From assembly GCF_002102155.1 (NCBI RefSeq), contig NZ_LQOU01000025.1:124001-188000 (forward strand): a stretch of DNA of 64,000 nucleotides, read 5' to 3'. The DNA is from Mycobacterium europaeum (GTDB taxonomy: Bacteria; Actinomycetota; Actinomycetes; Mycobacteriales; Mycobacteriaceae). A model generated the notes under the pieces. It saw only the letters and a program-made list of their open reading frames with translations. It was not told where the DNA came from and made no database searches. Each line of letters opens with the position of its first letter. The stretch's first letter is position 1. Shown piece by piece: positions 61,506 through 64,000 of this stretch. Made by a program: the position numbers and the translations under genes.

Positions 61506-61760
61506 ATGACGTCTACGAACGGGCCATCGGCGCGAGATTCTGCTGGTAAGCGGGACACCGGTCCCGGCGACGGCCAGCAGGGCAGGACGCAGTTCTTGAC
61601 CGTCGCCGAGGTGGCGGCGTTGATGCGGGTCTCGAAGATGACGGTGTACCGGTTGGTGCACAACGGCGAGCTGCCCGCGGTCCGGGTCGGGCGCTCGTTC
61701 CGGGTGCACGCCAAGGCGGTGCACGACATGCTCGAGACCTCTTACTTCGACGCGGGCTGA
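61506..61760 (+). CDS. BldC/excisionase-type MerR-like regulator (Rv0500A-like)
   Basis: An 84-residue DNA-binding protein: QFLTVAEVAALMRVSKMTVYRLVHNGELPAVRVGRSFRVHAKAVHDML is the excisionase/BldC helix-wing motif. The N-terminal 28 residues are polar. Streptomyces BldC relatives control development, while the mycobacterial proteins have not been assigned a role as far as I know. It is not evidence of a phage. The 140-bp gap upstream has no gene; TTGTATG at 61434-61440 may be a -10 region. Confidence 0.9.
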   Translation: MTSTNGPSARDSAGKRDTGPGDGQQGRTQFLTVAEVAALMRVSKMTVYRLVHNGELPAVRVGRSFRVHAKAVHDMLETSYFDAG

Positions 61761-61919
61761 TCTGGAACTGGCCGTGCGCTGAGTGCGCGTCCAACCGGCC
61801 AGCCGTGCGCTTCGCGGTTACGCGGCGGTCGCCGACACCGGTTTGGTGTTCGGTGCGTCCCGCCGGGTAAAGTGTCCCGGTCAATCCTCAAGCAGGTCAC
61901 GGGTCAGATAGCGGAGTTC

Positions 61920-62021
61920 ATGGGTTCAGTAATCAAGAAGCGGCGCAAGCGCATGTCGAAGAAGAAGCACCGCAAGTTGTTGCGCCGCACCCGGGTGCAG
62001 CGCAGAAAACTCGGTAAGTAG
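61920..62021 (+). CDS. Ribosomal protein bS22
   Basis: A 33-residue, very basic protein ([20 protein letters not shown] and a further [12 protein letters not shown]). It matches the AURKAIP1/COX24-domain mini-protein seen in mycobacterial 30S ribosomes (bS22; Rv0500B). The ATG at 61920 has GCGGAG just upstream. It lies between the BldC-like gene and the galE2-like gene, in the order found in M. tuberculosis. It is easily missed because of its size. Confidence 0.92.
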
Positions 62022-62073
62022 GGCCCAGCCGCGGCGTAGTGCTGCGGTCTCTCCCGGTCGATAGGCTGTTTGG

Positions 62074-63201
62074 GTGGATCAGTCGAGTGGGGAAGGCGCC
62101 GGAACCGGCGACACCGCGAGCAACACGGTGCATTACCCCAAGGTTGTGCTGGTTACCGGTGCGTGCCGGTTCCTGGGTGGCTACCTGACCGCGCGGCTCG
62201 TGCAGAACCCGATGATCACAGGGGTCATCGCGGTGGACGCGATCGCGCCCAGCAAGGACATGTTGCGCCGGATGGGCCGCGCCGAGTTCGTTCGTGCCGA
62301 CATCCGCAATCCCTTCATAGCCAAGGTGATTCGCAACGGCGACGTCGACACGGTGGTGCATGCGGCGGCAGCGTCGTACGCGCCGCGGTCCGGGGGCACC
62401 GCGGCGCTCAAGGAAATCAACGTGATGGGCGCGATGCAGCTGTTCGCGGCCTGCCAGAAGGCGCCCTCGGTGCGCCGCGTCGTGCTGAAGTCGACGTCTG
62501 AGGTGTACGGGTCCAGCGCGCACGATCCGGTGATGTTCACCGAGGACAGCACCAGCCGCCGTCCGCTGCGCGGGGGTTTCGCCAAGGACAGCCTCGACAT
62601 CGAGACCTACGCGCGCGGTCTGGGGCGGCGCAGGCCCGATATCGCCGTGACAATCCTGCGGCTGGCGAACATGATCGGGCCGGCGATGGATACCACGCTC
62701 TCGCGGTATCTGGCCGGGCCGTTGGTGCCCACGATGTTCGGCCGCGACGCGCGACTGCAGTTGCTGCACGAGCAGGATGCGCTGGGTGCGCTGGAGCGCG
62801 CGGCGATGGCCGGCAAGGCCGGCACCTTCAACATCGGGGCCGACGGGATCATCATGTTGTCGCAGGCGATTCGTCGCGCCGGCCGGATTCCATTGCCGGT
62901 GCCAGGGTTTGGCGTCTGGGCGCTGGATTCACTGAGGCGGGCCAATCGCTACAACGAGATCAGCCGCGATCAGTTTGCCTACCTGAGTTACGGCCGGGTC
63001 ATGGACACCACGCGGATGCGCTCGGAGCTCGGCTACCAGCCGAAATGGACGACGGCCGAGGCCTTCGACGACTACGTTCGCGGCCGCGGCATGACTCCCA
63101 TTATCGACCCGCATCGGGTACGCTCCCTGGAGGGTCGCGCCATCTCTTTAGCTCAGCGCTGGGGTAGCCGAAATCCAGTTACGTGGGGTGGGGTCAGGTA
63201 G
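62074..63201 (+). CDS. galE2: GalE2-like extended SDR with altered active site (Rv0501-like)
   Basis: A 375-residue NAD-dependent epimerase/dehydratase-like protein. The Rossmann loop reads VTGACRFLGG, with Arg replacing the second Gly of GxxGxxG. At the YxxxK position the sequence is FAKDS (Phe169, Ser173), so both catalytic residues are missing. The rest of the fold is kept (DAIAPS, HAAAASYAPR, STSEVYG, LRLANMIGP). It is therefore unlikely to be a normal UDP-galactose epimerase; M. tuberculosis has the same substitutions as I recall. GTG at 62074. The acyltransferase gene follows by 5 bp. Confidence 0.9.
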   Translation: MDQSSGEGAGTGDTASNTVHYPKVVLVTGACRFLGGYLTARLVQNPMITGVIAVDAIAPSKDMLRRMGRAEFVRADIRNPFIAKVIRNGDVDTVVHAAAASYAPRSGGTAALKEINVMGAMQLFAACQKAPSVRRVVLKSTSEVYGSSAHDPVMFTEDSTSRRPLRGGFAKDSLDIETYARGLGRRRPDIAVTILRLANMIGPAMDTTLSRYLAGPLVPTMFGRDARLQLLHEQDALGALERAAMAGKAGTFNIGADGIIMLSQAIRRAGRIPLPVPGFGVWALDSLRRANRYNEISRDQFAYLSYGRVMDTTRMRSELGYQPKWTTAEAFDDYVRGRGMTPIIDPHRVRSLEGRAISLAQRWGSRNPVTWGGVR

Positions 63202-63206
63202 GTATC

Positions 63207-64000
63207 GTGGCGGGTGAGAACAGAGCGAATGTTATTCCACTGCACACGAATCGGGGGCGGGTAGCGGCACGTCGGAGAGCCGACCAGCGCGCGGAGTCAT
63301 CTCGCCAGCATCCGTCCTCGCTCTCGGATCCCCACGGCCGGGGGTCCGCCGAACAAATCGCCGCCGTCGTCCGCGAGATCGATGAGCACCGTCGCGCCGC
63401 CGCGGGGTCGTCGGAGGTGCCGCTCAACGAACTGGCTCAACGCGTCGCCGCGGTAGCCGGGTTCCTGCGCCAGCGGATCACCGGCGACTACGCCGTCGAC
63501 GAGTTCGGCTTCGATCCGCACTTCAACAGCGCCATCGTCCGGCCCCTGCTCCGGTTCTTCTTCCGGTCCTGGTTCCGGGTGGAGGTCAGCGGTGTGGAGA
63601 ACCTGCCCGGCGACGGGCCCGCGTTGGTGGTCGCCAATCACGCCGGGGTGCTGCCCTTCGACGGGCTGATGCTGTCGGTGGCGGTGCACGATGAGCATCC
63701 CGCCCACCGCGACCTGCGGTTGCTGGCCGCCGACATGGTGTTCGACCTGCCCGTCGTGGGCGAAGCCGCCCGCAAGGCGGGCCACACGATGGCCTGCACG
63801 GCGGACGCGCACCGGCTGCTCGCCGCCGGCGAGCTGACCGCCGTGTTCCCGGAGGGCTACAAGGGTTTGGGCAAGCGCTTCGAGGACCGCTACCGGCTGC
63901 AGCGATTCGGCCGCGGCGGCTTCGTGACGGCGGCGCTGCGCACGAAGGCGCCCATCATCCCGTGCTCGATCATCGGTTCGGAAGAGATCTACCCGATGCT
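63207..64000 (+). CDS. Acyltransferase (Rv0502-like), C-terminus beyond window
   Basis: The first 264 residues are present. After about 95 residues comes a PlsC-type 1-acyl-glycerol-phosphate acyltransferase-like domain, with NHAGVLPFDG (in place of the classical NHxxxxD: His followed by AGVLPFD) and FPEGYKGLGKRFEDRY (block III, EGT-like). It likely acylates a lysophospholipid or other lipid. The GTG at 63207 follows galE2 by 5 bp; the frame is open to the end of the window. The N-terminal 90 residues are polar and possibly regulatory. Confidence 0.9.
   Translation, partial: MAGENRANVIPLHTNRGRVAARRRADQRAESSRQHPSSLSDPHGRGSAEQIAAVVREIDEHRRAAAGSSEVPLNELAQRVAAVAGFLRQRITGDYAVDEFGFDPHFNSAIVRPLLRFFFRSWFRVEVSGVENLPGDGPALVVANHAGVLPFDGLMLSVAVHDEHPAHRDLRLLAADMVFDLPVVGEAARKAGHTMACTADAHRLLAAGELTAVFPEGYKGLGKRFEDRYRLQRFGRGGFVTAALRTKAPIIPCSIIGSEEIYPM

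Noticed and set aside
61352..61729. A 125-residue leftward frame over the proC/BldC-like interval
   Set aside because: It is antisense to the BldC-like gene, has no recognisable family pattern and lacks a good ribosome site.
61506..61760. Phage excisionase marking an integrated element
   Set aside because: The excisionase-like fold is shared with chromosomal BldC regulators; no integrase or attachment site is near and gene order is as in other mycobacteria.

Overview
The window is a GC-rich, gene-dense chromosome segment from a Mycobacterium, most likely a slow grower close to the M. avium complex. The evidence is a GroEL2 typical of mycobacteria and a gene order that I recognise as nearly collinear with M. 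tuberculosis Rv0439c to Rv0502: groEL2, echA2, lpdC, ramB, icl, fadB2, umaA/pcaA, hbhA, deoC, murB, lprQ, mshA, gpm1, senX3-regX3, ppx, proC, galE2. Orthology is assigned from family recognition and gene order, not from a search. Starts are often GTG, and many neighbouring genes overlap by 4 bases.

Layout. 1-7 kb: a truncated SDR gene diverging from a TetR gene, groEL2 behind two CIRCE operators and followed by a strong terminator, a second SDR gene, then a leftward run of D-aminoacylase-like amidohydrolase, short PPE, PPOX-fold protein and a carboxymuconolactone-decarboxylase-like gene broken by one TAG codon. 7-15 kb: a DinB-like protein, a membrane protein, a DipZ-type thiol-disulfide transporter, then TetR-mmpS-mmpL facing a homologue of the siderophore-secretion factor Rv0455c. 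15-25 kb: enoyl-CoA hydratase, prolyl oligopeptidase, aldehyde dehydrogenase with its DUF779 partner, small membrane proteins, LpdC, and RamB coupled to an AhpD-like protein. 25-31 kb: thioesterase-like protein, isocitrate lyase, FadB2, and the convergent mycolic-acid methyltransferases UmaA and PcaA. 31-41 kb: MadR-like TetR, DUF445 protein, XRE regulator, HbhA, DeoC, a three-gene leftward cluster ending in a nitrilase and a DUF2993 protein, MurB and an L,D-transpeptidase lipoprotein. 41-48 kb: ROK-like regulator, MshA, YbjN protein, phosphoglycerate mutase, SenX3-RegX3. 48-52 kb: a second mmpS-mmpL pair that I do not recall at this place in M. tuberculosis. 52-64 kb: a GMC oxidoreductase trio facing a FadR-like regulator, Rv0495c-like Cys-rich protein, PPX, membrane and isomerase-like proteins, ProC, a BldC-like regulator, the tiny ribosomal protein bS22, GalE2-like SDR and an acyltransferase running off the end.

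Themes. Many genes serve the cell envelope and lipid metabolism: cyclopropanation, fatty-acid and glyoxylate use (Icl, RamB, FadB2, FadR), MmpL export, peptidoglycan (MurB, Ldt) and mycothiol (MshA). Candidate operators sit in most of the divergent regions. Three repeat structures stand out: 58-bp tandem hairpin units after icl, 57-59-bp tandem hairpin units before ppx, and a MIRU-like element joining senX3 to regX3 that encodes a 25-codon ORF overlapping both genes. I saw no tRNA or rRNA gene, insertion sequence, phage or CRISPR array.
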